Below are positions 45,324-56,973 of a stretch of DNA of 64,000 nt, one piece after another. Below the pieces are notes generated by a model. The model worked only from the letters and a program-made list of their open reading frames with translations, was not told the DNA's origin and did not search any database. The stretch's first letter is position 1, and each line of letters starts with the position of its first letter. Origin of the DNA: Arachnopeziza araneosa. Its lineage: Eukaryota; Ascomycota; Leotiomycetes; Helotiales; Arachnopezizaceae. The stretch spans positions 162,148 to 226,147 of the forward strand of contig QYAI01000064.1 of NCBI GenBank assembly GCA_003988855.1, read 5' to 3'. Position numbers and translations under genes: made by a program.

Positions 45324-45895
45324 ATGCGCTCATTCGCCATCATCCCAGCCGTTGCGCTTTTCGCCTTGGTCCAACGCAGCCCTGCTCCAGTCTTGGCCAT
45401 TCCCGCTCTCGTTGGTGTCTTCGCTGGAGTTGACGCAAGCGTAGGAACAATCGCTGGAGTTGTTGGCGCAGTTTCAGGAGTGGCTGGTGCCGTCGAAGGT
45501 GGCATCTCGGCTGGAAAGAGCGGAAAGCGATCTGAGTTCAGAAGCCGCATCAAGGGTCGCCAAGCCGACCTGTCCAACCTTGGCTTGGGCACGGCGCCAC
45601 AAGACTGCCACACTCAGCTTGGCTCTTCCACTCTCACTTTCTCTGCTCCCGCAGTAGGCAGTAAGTAAACACCTCTCCGACGAGATTGAGACCAAGAGCT
45701 AACATTTAAATAGCTGTCCTTGTGGAGGGTGTTCCCCCGGCATGCATGACCTTGGCTACTGTTCTTACTGGAACATTCGATGAGGGAAACCCAGTTCCAA
45801 TGAGCTCCAGCTCCATCCAATTCTCCGGTCTCACCGATGATGACGTTCAACAAATCCAGGACGCCCTCAACGCCAAGACTGGCATTCAGAAGTAA
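45324..45895 (+). CDS. Small secreted protein of unknown function
   Basis: Exons 45324-45660 and 45714-45895 (53-nt intron, GTAAGT donor), 172 aa. A signal peptide (MRSFAIIPAVALFALVQRS) is followed by a Gly/Ala/Val-rich stretch (VGVFAGVDASVGTIAGVVGAV), a basic patch with a KR site (SGKRSEFRSR) that could be Kex2-processed, and a C-terminal part with two cysteines (DCHTQLG and PPACMT). No family recognised. A strong-looking TATA promoter, small size and secretion would fit an effector-like or wall-associated protein, but there is no direct evidence for either. Confidence 0.65.
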
Positions 45896-47093
45896 GCGAT
45901 TTTGCTGGTCAAAACGTTTGTAATATAGTAGAGGAAAAGAGAATCATGGGCTGCATTGGATCTTGCATTGGATTTTGTTTTGGATTTCGTTTTGGATTTT
46001 GCATCTGTAGTATATAGTCTAGTCGGTCATTACAATCTATAGAGTCTAGTACCTCATTGGTTATTCTCCAACTTCCTTTCTTTTTGTTTACTAGCAAAGC
46101 TGTAATTTTTGTTTTACAAGTCTCAACAGAGTCTCTGATTTTATATGCCTATGGTCCTCTCAAGGCTAGACATCAATACTTGTCATCTTGACGGCAGCCT
46201 ATTGATCGATTTATATATTCCCATCACATTATGTCACAAATTCGAGAATCTTTAACGACTTCTGTTGAAACGGCATTTTGTGTACTGCGTTTTTTTGGAA
46301 TCGGTAAATACCATTGAACTACTTTCGATATTTGATGTGACACAATGATTTACTACCAGTCTGTTGGCAGGCATATTTACGGACTCTTGGCATGATTAGA
46401 GTGTCCAGTGAAGGCTTTATTAAACACATAAATTTGATGAATACCAGTAAGATTCGATTCATTTGGAGAATATTGATTTATCAAAATCAAGACGCTGCCT
46501 TGCTGCTCAAATATCATTATTGCGAGCCACAGCTGGATGCTATTATTTGAGTAATCGAGTGCTGTAAACGAATGACATTTGTATTGGACAACTCGTGGGA
46601 CATGGCAAGAGTTTTATCCGATGGTTTCAGAACAGCATCAAATCCAAGTAAGCTGTTTGACACAACATATTTTTGGTTTGTAATATTTGGTAACCTTGAA
46701 CCGGATCGCAGTATATCTTGATGACAAATGAACTCATTTGCTAGAGTCTGGATGTTTCAGTTCGCGCATGCTTACAGCTTATATTTCTTCTATTCTTAAA
46801 ATATATTCCATGTTTGTCGCAGGAATTTTTAGTCTCTCCCCCGCGCCGACCCCTTGCCTATCAGGTGTGTTGCTACTAAGCCTCGCTTAATCTCTCCAGG
46901 TTGTGTTCCCTTTAGAAGGTACTCTATCCATTGGAAATGAGCTCCTGGCATAGTGTTGTTTCTTTTTTCTTGCGAGATTCATATTTTTAAGAAGGGTTTC
47001 GAGAGGTTTCAATGTGGTTCTCTGTTCTTCTTCTCATCAACTTTCCTCTCTGCGACCCTTTGACGGGAATCACTTCGCGAACAGCGTGGCAAC
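45896..47093. other. AT-rich intergenic region with a short GGATTTTG-type repeat
   Basis: About 1.2 kb. Positions about 45954-46003 contain four imperfect copies of a TTGGATTTTG-like unit just after the secreted-protein gene. The rest shows no coding signal. Confidence 0.45.
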
Positions 47094-48317
47094 ATGGGCT
47101 TGATCAAACCCCTTCTATGGTGCTGTGTCCCAATTATTTCCTGTGCCCCGGTGGCAACAGTATTCTCAATCGCACTGCACTCCTCCAGCCAAAGGACTCG
47201 GTTATATCTCCTTCCATTCTTCCTCGCCTCAGTGATCTTCTGCTTTGATTCGGCAAAGTACTTTGGCCCTCTTTTCCCCAGTCTGAGCAGCCTCTGGAGC
47301 TTAGGGGTGTCGCTCAAGGTCCTCCATATGATCTCTGTGTTGTTCATCGAGAAATGGCCTGTCCCTCAGAATCCTGTAGCGACATCAGGTCCTCAGTCTA
47401 CAGATTTAAGGAACCGGTTACGCTTAAACTTCCTTGCGACATACAGACTCTGGGGAAATCCACAATTGCTCCCAAAAGCAACACTTTCTGACACCGAACC
47501 GTCAACTGAAAGGAGTGTCTATTTCGTATTCTATTTTTTGCGACTCATCAAATTGCCAGTATACTACTCCCTCCACATTTACATCTTACCGGCAATCTTC
47601 GCGGAAACGATTGTCGACTTCTACCCCGAAGACGTCAGCCCAATCCAGCAAACTCTGATCCGCCGCCTCACAGACGTGACCGCTCGCGAGATGGTCATTC
47701 GCGGGTACCTTGCCATCATCTGGGTCGTGGAAAGTATAGTGCTGCTCGACGCTGCGAATTCCGTCCTAGCCTGCTTTTTTGTCCTGATTGGCCTGGATCA
47801 CCCAAATGACTGGCCGGCTCTGTTTGGGAACATCACCTCAGCGACGAGTCTTCGAAAGTTCTGGTCCAGGTTCTGGCATAAGTTGGCTGTCCGACCGTAT
47901 TCCAATTACGGAAAGGTAGTCGCTCGGAGTTTTGGCTTGCGACATGAGTCCTTCGCATCCAAGATGATTGTTGCGTGTATAGTATTCGCGCTCTCCGGTG
48001 CTTCGCATTCAGCAGTCAGCTGGAATCTTGGTCAGCGTGATTGGCATCTGGATTTCTACTGGTTTCTTTTGAACTTTCTGGGCTGTACAGCAGAGCTCGT
48101 GTCGCTGTCGGCTGTTCGCGGCTTCGCAAAGTCGATAGGCTGGTCTCAGGAGCTTAACATGATTGAGAATAGTTGGTTTGGAACATTTATCGGCTCTTTA
48201 TGGGTATTTGGATTTTTCTTCTGGAGTGTTCCGAAGTTGAAATTCCCGAGCTTGTACAGGCAAGCTCTCGTGAAAGAAATGTTGAGGATTTTCGGATCTA
48301 AGATGAGTGTTGGGTGA
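47094..48317 (+). CDS. Wax synthase-like MBOAT acyltransferase
   Basis: Intronless, 407 aa. An integral membrane protein with about eight hydrophobic segments, including LLWCCVPIISCAPVATVFSI, LYLLPFFLASVIFCF and VIRGYLAIIWVVESIVLL. The wax-synthase/MBOAT_2 signature lies in the C-terminal third: WPALFGNITSATSLRKFWSRFW, where 'F-W-x-R-x-W-H' is the family mark, and ALSGASHSAVSW, which supplies the putative catalytic His. In filamentous fungi this family includes O-acetyltransferases of terpenoid pathways as well as sterol/wax esterifying enzymes. No biosynthetic backbone gene lies nearby, so the substrate is unknown. Confidence 0.8.
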   Translation: MGLIKPLLWCCVPIISCAPVATVFSIALHSSSQRTRLYLLPFFLASVIFCFDSAKYFGPLFPSLSSLWSLGVSLKVLHMISVLFIEKWPVPQNPVATSGPQSTDLRNRLRLNFLATYRLWGNPQLLPKATLSDTEPSTERSVYFVFYFLRLIKLPVYYSLHIYILPAIFAETIVDFYPEDVSPIQQTLIRRLTDVTAREMVIRGYLAIIWVVESIVLLDAANSVLACFFVLIGLDHPNDWPALFGNITSATSLRKFWSRFWHKLAVRPYSNYGKVVARSFGLRHESFASKMIVACIVFALSGASHSAVSWNLGQRDWHLDFYWFLLNFLGCTAELVSLSAVRGFAKSIGWSQELNMIENSWFGTFIGSLWVFGFFFWSVPKLKFPSLYRQALVKEMLRIFGSKMSVG

Positions 48318-48832
48318 AGTCAATGGTAGTGATCTAGTGGTAGTACAGTATTGTGGGTATCTATTCGCGCTTTATAGTTATACAGTTATCAAGTGTTCCT
48401 ATTGAACCGCTCATTTGCTACACGTTTGCAAATCCTATCCAAGATGCCCCAGAATCGACTTCTACCAAAATAAGCCAAGTTGCGCCGCCTCGTTTCCTCC
48501 AGTCTATCTTTCTGAGTTATGGACTGCAACAACATGAAATTTATGATAAAAATAGCAGTCGTTGAATATTTTGAATTCCTCCGCGACAAGACCGGTAAAA
48601 AAAAAAAATCCCAAGCCATCCATCTAAGCAGCGATAAAACGTCTAATAGCTTACAGTTGATGAAACAAATATCCCGCGACAATGAGAGAGGCGCAGACAG
48701 TCATTTCAAGAGCGTCGTATTTCCATCACGTTCACATTGGGAGACTTCTGCTTATTAGATCGATAAGACTTGGATGAAGAGGATGCGTCTGGCTGAAATT
48801 TGTGTTGCGTGACGTATGTAGGTTTGACTAGG
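48318..48832. other. Convergent intergenic region
   Basis: About 515 bp between the MBOAT gene and the surface-protein gene on the other strand. A poly-A run occurs at about 48597-48608. No gene is supported. Confidence 0.35.
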
Positions 48833-50691
48833 CTATGTCTCTTGTGATTGCGGCAGATGCTGCTCATTTGTATAGTCAGAATATGTGCTGCAAAACATCA
48901 TGAAGGGCGGGAAAACTTACAGGCAGGCAGCGACAATCACAATCAACGCCAGCACCCCACCACCTACGCTAGCACCTATGATAACTTTGTTACTCACACC
49001 TTTTGTCTTTCCATTGACAAAAGTAGTAGTGCCCGAGGTTGCTGATGGGGTCGGCACGAAAGAGACGGGACTTCCACTTGTCGCACCCAATTTCTGAATA
49101 TTCGACCCAAACGCAACTGTGCTAAGAACCGAACTCTGTGTTGTTGCGGGGAAGGTTGCCTGAGCACCCGAAGACACAGCAGTAACTAGAGTCTTGGTCA
49201 CTGTGTTCTTTGTAGTCGATTGGAGTGAGGCTGGGCAGTTTAGTAATCCAGTCGACAAGCACACAGTAGCGGCATAAGTGACTTCCGTGCTAATTGTGGA
49301 CGTCGTCAGGCCAGCTCTCGGTACAACTGGCGTCACGGTGGTTGTAGCAGCTGTGGCAGTTCCAGATGTTGCACAAGCACCTGCAAGCGTAGTAAAGAAG
49401 ATGGGGATTTGAGTGCTAGCGGTAGGTCCCCAAGAGAGATCTTGAACAGCAACTGTCGCGCCAGCATTTGCGCCTAAGAGCATGGTGTACTCTTCGACAA
49501 CGTGAAGTTCACACGTGCTGTTTTCAGGCGCTGCTGTGATACTGGTTGTGAATTGTGCAAGGTCGGTCCAAACGCCTCCTTCTAAGCCGGAGCTCAAATC
49601 GAGATTGAAAACACCAATAGACTCGCTTGTACTTACATCAATGCCAGCTTGGATACCGAGACGTAATAGAGCGGTCAATACGGCACCGGCACTCTGAATT
49701 GTGACGGGGAGGAATTCGAAGTGACCTCCGTTGCTAAATAAATTAGCATCTCACAGTTGGAAGTCATACGGCAAGGAATCAACTTACAAAGTTATACTAG
49801 AGACATTCCTGTCGAACATTGGGATATTAACGACAAGTCCGTCATTTAACTGGAGGTGAAATCCGCTGCTGATATCCATTTCGGCGTTCGCACTCAAGAT
49901 AAGATCAAGAGAGAAGATAATCCCAACCAATAAGTCGTTCCCGCCCTTGCTCGAACCAACGCCTATTGGAGTTTCCGAGGTGTAGAGGTTGAAAGTATAA
50001 GTGGCACTGCCGGACAAGATAGTGTCAATTTGAACATATAGCTCCATGCCGTCGAACTGAAACTGGAGTTGACTCTCCGGCAATGCGGGGAGATCCAGAT
50101 CGAAATCAATATCGATAGGCGGAAGATCAAAGTCATCGAGTTCAAGGCCATTTTTCTCAATGCTCGTAAACACACTGCTGGTGAAGTTTTTGATATAGTC
50201 TTCTGCTGTTGTAGTAATATTTTCGAACTCGGTCTTGACTTCCGACGTGATATTTTTAAAAGCCTGGCTGATATTGAAGTTGCCATCAACGGTTAGCTGT
50301 GCGGTAGCAGTGCCTTTGATGTAGCATGTCGTGCAGACAATCTCAATATTGGTGGTAAGATTCGTATTCTCATCATTTCCTTGTGCATCACTATGCGAGA
50401 TCAGCTAAAGTTCTTTTGCACAGAAAGAAGCCAAAACAGGAATGACAGATGTCATGCTTACAATTGAAATAATACCGCACCATCCCAACTTTTGTCGAAG
50501 GAGGTGCTGTTCTTGAAAACCGTATCTCGCTTTGAGGTTGAAGCTAGACCTCGACGCACAGCCAGCTGTGCGTCTGAGAGTGACGGTCCCGTGCCTCGAA
50601 TCTGAAAGTCATTGGACAAGGACGGATGACCAGCAGCGAAACTGAGGCCAATGGCCCAAATTATGGTGAATATGAATCCGAAGTCGAGCAT
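48833..50691 (-). CDS. Single-pass Ser/Thr-rich surface protein (paralogue of 38351-40316)
   Basis: Exons 50691-50462, 50390-49788 and 49733-48921, with a further optional exon ending at 48833. Signal peptide FGFIFTIIWAIGLSFAAG, then KSWDGAVLFQF, EIVCTTCYIKGTATAQL (CxxC), an Asp/Pro-rich strip (DLPPIDIDFDLDLPALPES), GGNDLLVGIIFSLDLILSA and FEFLPVTIQSAG. A Ser/Thr-rich stalk leads to one transmembrane helix (VIIGASVGGGVLALIVIVA). Without the last intron the protein stops at 48917 right after the helix; splicing 48920-48877 adds a short cytosolic tail (TYSDYTNEQHLPQSQET). The ectodomain is clearly homologous to the gene at 38.4 kb. Wall or surface role inferred; no named family. Confidence 0.75.
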
Positions 50692-52310
50692 AATGAAAGC
50701 TGAATATCCAAATTATCAAAATCTGGTCTATAATCTCGAATGCGACGGAAGAATGACTGGAGAGGAAATTATGATTGTCGATTTGGTGCGACAAAGCGAC
50801 TGGACACTTTTAAACAAAACAAAATTAAGCATGCAGCGAGGCTCTGCAAGCTTTGATTTACATGACATTTAATGTACAACCATATCAGTTTCAAAAAGAA
50901 GGCACAGAATAAGATGAGACAGTGTGTTGTACCTCCATCAAACTCTCAACCCTTGTATGTCATAGCACCAAACCGCATTTCGGGATGATAGCAAGGGGCC
51001 GAATCCCACAGCCTTGGACGAGCCGTGAAATGTGTTTTGGCGACGATTCAGCATCTGCAGCGCTATTGCACACGCTTAATTGAGCGATTCCCATTTATAC
51101 ACATCAGGAGTACCTCCTGTCAGGATGTCAGCCTCGTGGTCAGTCTGGCAGACACATGGTCCAGGATAACGATGTTTGATACTATAAGCAATCAAACAAA
51201 TCCCGTCATCCCAGAACCCGCGACGTTGTGTGACCAGCACCATGAATTATTGGATAAAAGATCCCAGAGGATGAAGCCAGCGAAAAGAATCAATTCTCCG
51301 TGACGGGTCACGACTGATAGAATAGTCTCGAAAAGGCTCAACGGGAGCTAGAATGCGGGTGAGTAGGGTTGTCTGTCGCAAAGCGGCTGGCTGGGGTCGA
51401 GGAAGCCCTCCCGGAAGATTGACCCGAAATCTGCCCACGTTTTAGTGGCACCTTCTGCATTTGGCGCAATTATAGATTGTCTGAAACGTCAACTGCTGCG
51501 GGGGAAAGGAGATGGGAAAGCCTCCCATGCGGAGCGGCCTGACGCACAAACTCGGCAATCGAGCCGGGCCCAGCTGAGCTTCTTGGCAGATAAGAGATCG
51601 CGAAGAATGAATTGGCTGACGGTGAATCGTCATTGCGTCAGATTGGTTCATTGAAGTGCAGAAAGGGCTGACTTGCTTCCTGAGAGAAAGAGAAAATTGG
51701 CCTTCTGCCTCAAGCGTACAGCAGAGCAACGGACGGAAATTAATGCTTGGATTGAAACAAGGATATATAGATCGTGGAACAGAATGTTTGTATATATCCA
51801 ATCACTCTGCCAGTAAGTTCATCTTTGAAGTATCTTGGATAGTTTGGGAAGAAAGCAAAGAGGAAAACACAAATAAAATATCGAAACGCTCGACGTAAGA
51901 GTAAAACTCTACAACTGGATCGATCTCCATGCAGAAAAGAGATGGAGGATGGATGGATTACTTTGAGAGAGGGGTGGGACATCTATCTTGAGTTGTGAAC
52001 AAAACAAGCTCAAACTCCCTGTCAGCAGTCTCGAATAGTCTCGCAGTATATATACCGCCGGTTATACTTCCTTGACTCGGCTTTTATGCATTCAAATCCA
52101 CTCCCATTGTGTGATGAGCATGGTCTGCTCTTGACTTCAAGGCTTCCAAACGAAAAATTTGAAGATTTTCTGCCATACTGATAAAGAAAAATATAAAATA
52201 CCTGGGCACATTTGCACCATCGCTATTGATCGCATCTTGTTTATGTTGTTGCTGATTTTCTTCAAACTCAATTGCTTGAGAAGAACAACTACATCATGAA
52301 ATGGTACTCA
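50692..52310. other. Intergenic region
   Basis: About 1.6 kb with no domain-bearing frame. Several TATATA-like runs occur (for example near 51763 and 52048) without an associated gene that I can recognise. Confidence 0.35.
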
Positions 52311-53340
52311 TTAATTCGCTAGCTCATGACCTCTTATAGCTTCGTTTCCTGGCATCTCACTGATATGCGCTGGATAACTCCCAAAAGGAGTCGGTGCAGT
52401 ATGCATTGGTTGTGGGGAGGTATATGCAGGAGGGGGTTCCAGCGGCGCTTTTTCCTCGGCCTTGCTCTTCCTCCACGCCAATATTTTGAAGATAGCGAAT
52501 CCCACCAGTATGAGAGCCACTGCACCAATTCCAGCTCCAATGCCAGCCTTTGCCCCAGTACTCAGTCCGCCCTTGCTATTGCTTGTGGGAGAAGAAGTAG
52601 TACTTGATTCGGAGCCTCCAACCGAGACTGTTTGGGTGGTGACTGAAGCTCCTGCTGAAGTCGTCGTGGGCAGTGATGTAACCGTGACCGTTTCGGAGTT
52701 GCCTCCAGATATAGTAAGAGCTTCTTGAGCAGCCTGTAACTCATCAATCAGCTCTAGATTCAATTACAGAAATCTGCCTACGTAAAAGGATTGGGATTGA
52801 GGTGCTGGATAGAAGAGTACATTCATACATACCGAAGGTACGACTGACGCTGCAGCATAATTGCTGCCCTTTGACACACACAGATTGGGTAGGAGAGCGA
52901 CCTGATCCGGCTCACAGCAGAAAAATGGACTAGCAGAACTGCTGGGGCGAGCATACATAATCCAGCTACTGTTGGCGCATGAAGCAAAAGAGTTCACGAG
53001 TGCGCTGCAATCCGAATCTAGGAGAGATTAACCCCACCACAATGGGAAAGAAGCACAGAAAACACGAACTATTAGGGCAGCAATAATCTCCACTGACGAA
53101 GCAATACGTTCCAGCAGGGCAGCAGCCATCAGGACAACACGAGCCGGAACAAGTTTGCGTGTATGACGGGCAGATTCCATCCTGCCCGGTAGCTGGAGTT
53201 TCGGCGTACAGCGAGATGCCACCGATAAAGGTTCCGCGGTCATGGAGGATTTGCGGGACGCGTTTCGCGAATTGCACCTCTCCCATTCCCAGCCTCGCGA
53301 GAAGAAAGAGAAACAAAATGCTGAGCGAAAATGTTGTCAT
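52311..53340 (-). CDS. Secreted Cys-rich single-pass membrane protein, receptor-like (paralogue of 8820-9977)
   Basis: Exons 53340-53070, 53017-52833 and 52733-52311, 292 aa. Signal peptide FSLSILFLFLLARLGMG, then a Cys-rich ectodomain dense in paired Cys (SCCPDGCCPAGTYCF, DYCCPN) and the same CANSSWIMY and FFCCEPDQV signature as its relative at 8.8 kb. A Ser/Thr-rich stalk follows, then one membrane helix (AGIGAGIGAVALILVGFAIF), a basic stop-transfer (WRKSK) and a Pro-rich tail (PPPAYTSPQP). The first intron is in the same place relative to the CCP block as in the paralogue; this copy has one extra intron before the stalk. The second intron's acceptor (TTACAG at 52734) was chosen because nearer sites run into stops. 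Confidence 0.78.
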
Positions 53341-53954
53341 CCTGAAGATTTGTTGCTGAGAATCTGCACCCCACACATCTCCAGGTGCACAGGCGACGAT
53401 TTCGATGCGACACGAACGACTGAAGAAGATGATGGTAAGGAATACGAGGTGTGAATAAAGTAGCTCAGACCCTTAAGGCAGCATTGATCATTCAGCCGCT
53501 TCATTTTCAGGTGTTATCGGAGTCCTTGCACATAAACCAGTAGGAATCGTCCACGAGAGGTCAACATTCGCATTCGGATTTGGGGCTGAGGTTTGTGGCG
53601 GAAATGGGAGCAGCTCTTTGGTTTATAGCTCCGACGCTTTGCATCTTCGTCCTGTTCAGTAACAGGATCGCCGATTGGAGAGATTTTTGGCTTTGCTTGG
53701 ACTTTGAACTAAAAAGAGAAGCGCACAAGTGCCAAGAGGGCTGATCCAGAGTTTGAGGATCACATGATCGAGGTTTTGTCACATGATATCAAAATTCGCA
53801 TTATAAAGGCAAGTGGAAGTCCCGTTTCGGTCTGAATAAGATAGTTTTAATCAAAAGCTTCATTCTTTGAGACCATTGAGGCAATAAATAAGGGTGGACA
53901 AAGATCTCAATCATCATTTTGCTGCCTATCAAAATATCTTGCCTAGCACGTTTG
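53341..53954. other. Intergenic region
   Basis: About 610 bp upstream of the Cys-rich gene and downstream of the AAA gene (both minus). No feature is supported. Confidence 0.35.
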
Positions 53955-56486
53955 TTAAACACTGTCATGCCGAATACCTAGCATAGAAGCACGCTTGTTC
54001 TCATCAGCACCGTGGATATCATCTACATACTCCTTAAAGTCTTTTGACATATCCACAATTGATGACAAGTGAGTATCCTTTAACAGAATCTTCCCTTCCT
54101 CATCTGTTTCTCCATCATATTCGGCGAGTGCAACGGCAGTTTGGAAAGCTGTGAGGGGATGTATTGTCAACTTCATAACACTTGAAACACTGTTAGGGTA
54201 CGTACCATTTCTGATTTCCCGTCCATTCCACTCCAATTCTTTCATCTGTTTGCCCCTGATAAAGTCCTTGGCATCGATTGATACTCTCATAGTCGTACCG
54301 CGTTCTCTCGTTAATTTATCAATAAAGGTCTGCCAAACTTTTTGGCGCTCCTCTAGGTTGAAAGGACGATAGTACAGTTTCACGTGAATACGTGATATGA
54401 AAGCGTCGTCGAAAGCGCCAATTCGATTCGTTGTTAGAAACAAAATCCCGTCGTAGCACTCTAACGCTCGTAGAAAGCCTGGGCGAAACTTTTAGTATTT
54501 CAGAAAGATAAACTAAAGTGTCGCGAACCTGCTACTAAACAATTCCGAGTTAGGTCATTGGTTGAACGTTTTTCCATGAAAACATCAGCTTCGTCAATAA
54601 GAAGAACGGCTCCCCAGCTCGAAGCTATCTTAAACCCATCGGTAAGAATTTTCTCAACCTTCTCAGGGTTAGCACCGATATCGCTACTGGTTAATATCAT
54701 CAACGGCCGTTTTGTATACTCGGCGATACATTCTTATGACAAAAGTTAGAGGAGTGTGAATGAATAACACAATATGCAATATCACCTGCAGTACATGTCT
54801 TGCCAACTCCAGGCGGACCATGGAGAAGAATAATTTGACCTCGGCCTTTGCCTTGAATGAAATCTGCGTTCCATGGCGGCTGTGTTGATTTAACTCCGTG
54901 CCTGTTTTCGCGAATGTAACTGCTAGCCAGTGCTTTCAGAGTTCTAATACGGGCGGGATCCATCACCAGCTTGTCGATCAGGTCTTGTTGAAACTCAGGG
55001 TTCCGGAAAGAACTGACATGAAGTTCCTCTGTCATCGCAGTTAGTTATCTCAACTCGACTGCGTTGCTATACATACCCCAACTTCTAGTCTTGAAAACAA
55101 ATGCCCAAATTTTGGAAGGGAGTAGGAAAAACTGATGCGGTGTCAAGGAATCCCGATCTTCTGGATATATCCCGTGATAATTCTCAAATACCTCTGATTT
55201 CGTTTCCGATTTCGATCTTTCTTCCTTCCGGAGCCGACACACGATACATGAACAGTCAGTTACCCACAATTTCTCCGGAGTCAGAAATGAGACCTCTGGC
55301 TTAGTTGACTCTTCGCCTTTCCGGTAATCTATCTCCGAGTAGTAATTTTTCATGTCTACCATAACGAGGCCATCAATCTAAAATAGGACAATGAGTGAGT
55401 GTACCTTGAGTACGATACATGATAGAAAGAGCTAGTTAATGGAAAATAACACCAACTGACCTTACTGTAAGGGAAATCAAATGTGGTACCTTGGTAGTAT
55501 TGACATTTCTTCGCCAAGAGATTGAAAAATTTCCCACCCCGTTCAACCAAATCTTTCACCAACCCATGCATAGGCCCCCCAAAAACGGACTCCTCCACTA
55601 CCACCGTGGCAATTATCTGCCGCTCTCCCTCAAACCTTTCTATTCTTGTTATTCCTTTACGAGTTCCGAGATACGAGCCGTTGTAATCCAATGTCCAGTA
55701 TTCGAGAATCCACGCAGCAGCCCAGCCACCACCACCACTTAGACTCTCTATTACACTCCCGTCGTAAGTCGTCGAACCCTCGTCTTGGCCGATGACACTT
55801 ATGCCAGGTTTCAACCTCAGCCACAACATATCAAATGTCTCGAGGCCCTTCTCATTCCGCTCTTGTTCAAGTCTTACAGCTGGCATGATATTCTCTTCTA
55901 AAAAATCCTGGAGGATTTTTAGCTCATGATATGCATTTCTCTCTTTCGGGCACACCGGATGGGTCAGTTTGGATGGATGGCAACGTTCCCGGTACTCAGT
56001 GAGCTCTTTTTCATGGTGCACCAAAATCGGATAAGGCTGGGGAATGATAATAGTCTCGCCCAAAAGAGATTGGCCGGGATAGTATTTAACCACCGAACGT
56101 AGAGCATGAATAATAGCCGGAGAGTGTATATGCATAGCAAGCTTTCTTCTCGTGTCTGTTACGAGAGGCGCGTTTTTAGTATCTTGCTCTTTTGATTCCT
56201 TGTCCACCTTGAACTCATCGTCCTGGGTGATAAATGTCGTCACAATGTCGAATATCTTGCCAATATCAACGAATTCAAAGCCAAGCCTATCCGTGTCCAT
56301 TGAATGAACAACTGCCCCCGTAGCATGATTTCGATACTCTACTCTGAACTTGACTCCTTGAGGTGGTAGTCTACTTGACTCGTGGTCATTCTCAACGAGA
56401 GGAGTGCCCAGCCTGTTTCCGTTCTCGATGGCTGTGCATGGATTCTCTTCAGCCGCCCCCAATAACGTGGAATCCTTCCGTTCCAT
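53955..56486 (-). CDS. Fungal AAA+ ATPase with DUF7025-like N-terminal domain
   Basis: Six exons (56486-55461, 55377-55077, 55028-54786, 54732-54529, 54478-54206, 54148-53955) give 746 aa with every junction in frame. The N-terminal half has the motifs of the large family of filamentous-fungal 'ATPase AAA' proteins: VEYRNHATGAVVHS, YYPGQSL, LKPGISV and WAAAWILEYWTLDYNG, a DUF7025-like fold. The AAA core has Walker A HGPPGVGKTCTA, Walker B AVLLIDEADVFMEKR, and the second homology region ILFLTTNRIGAFDDAFISRIHVKLYY with the Arg finger. The C-terminal lid follows (AFQTAVALAEYDG). All catalytic residues are intact. Cellular role is unknown; expanded families of this type are common in Leotiomycetes and Eurotiomycetes. 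Confidence 0.85.
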
Positions 56487-56973
56487 TGATGAGTTCGTAC
56501 AGTAGTAAAGGTTTTCTATGACGAGAAGATAAGGCGAATTTCTTGCTTCTTGAGGATAAGGATTTGCAAGTTGATCGGTAGTTGTAGAATTGTATAGTAT
56601 TTATGAGCCACAGCCTCGTTTGTGAGCGCTATGGGTGTTAAATATTTTGAGGTGCAGAACCTTTGCGGGCGGACTAGGGAATGCATTTTGTACAACGAGC
56701 GTACGGTGATGGATTATTGGACAATTTGTTGGCAGCCTGCATGCGCATCTCAGGCCGAGTACAGTTGATTGACGTAGGTTTACTGGTTGACTCGTTTGGA
56801 AGGGTGTGCCTCTAGCGTTGATCGACTCAAATTGTCGACCATAATCAGTCACCATATGCACATCCAAATCCATAAGGCTGCGATTTGAAACAACACACTT
56901 CCATCTCTTTCTATTCTAAATTTGTACAGCCGGTCGTCAAGAACTGACTTTGTCGTGCTCGCATCATCAAGAA
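56487..56973. promoter_or_regulatory. Shared divergent promoter region
   Basis: 487 bp between the start of the AAA gene (-) and the start of the STAND-N-like gene (+). Both promoters must lie here. Individual elements were not resolved. Confidence 0.5.

Noticed and set aside
47094..50691. Secondary-metabolite cluster around the MBOAT gene
   Set aside because: No polyketide, peptide or terpene synthase, P450 or pathway regulator nearby in the window.
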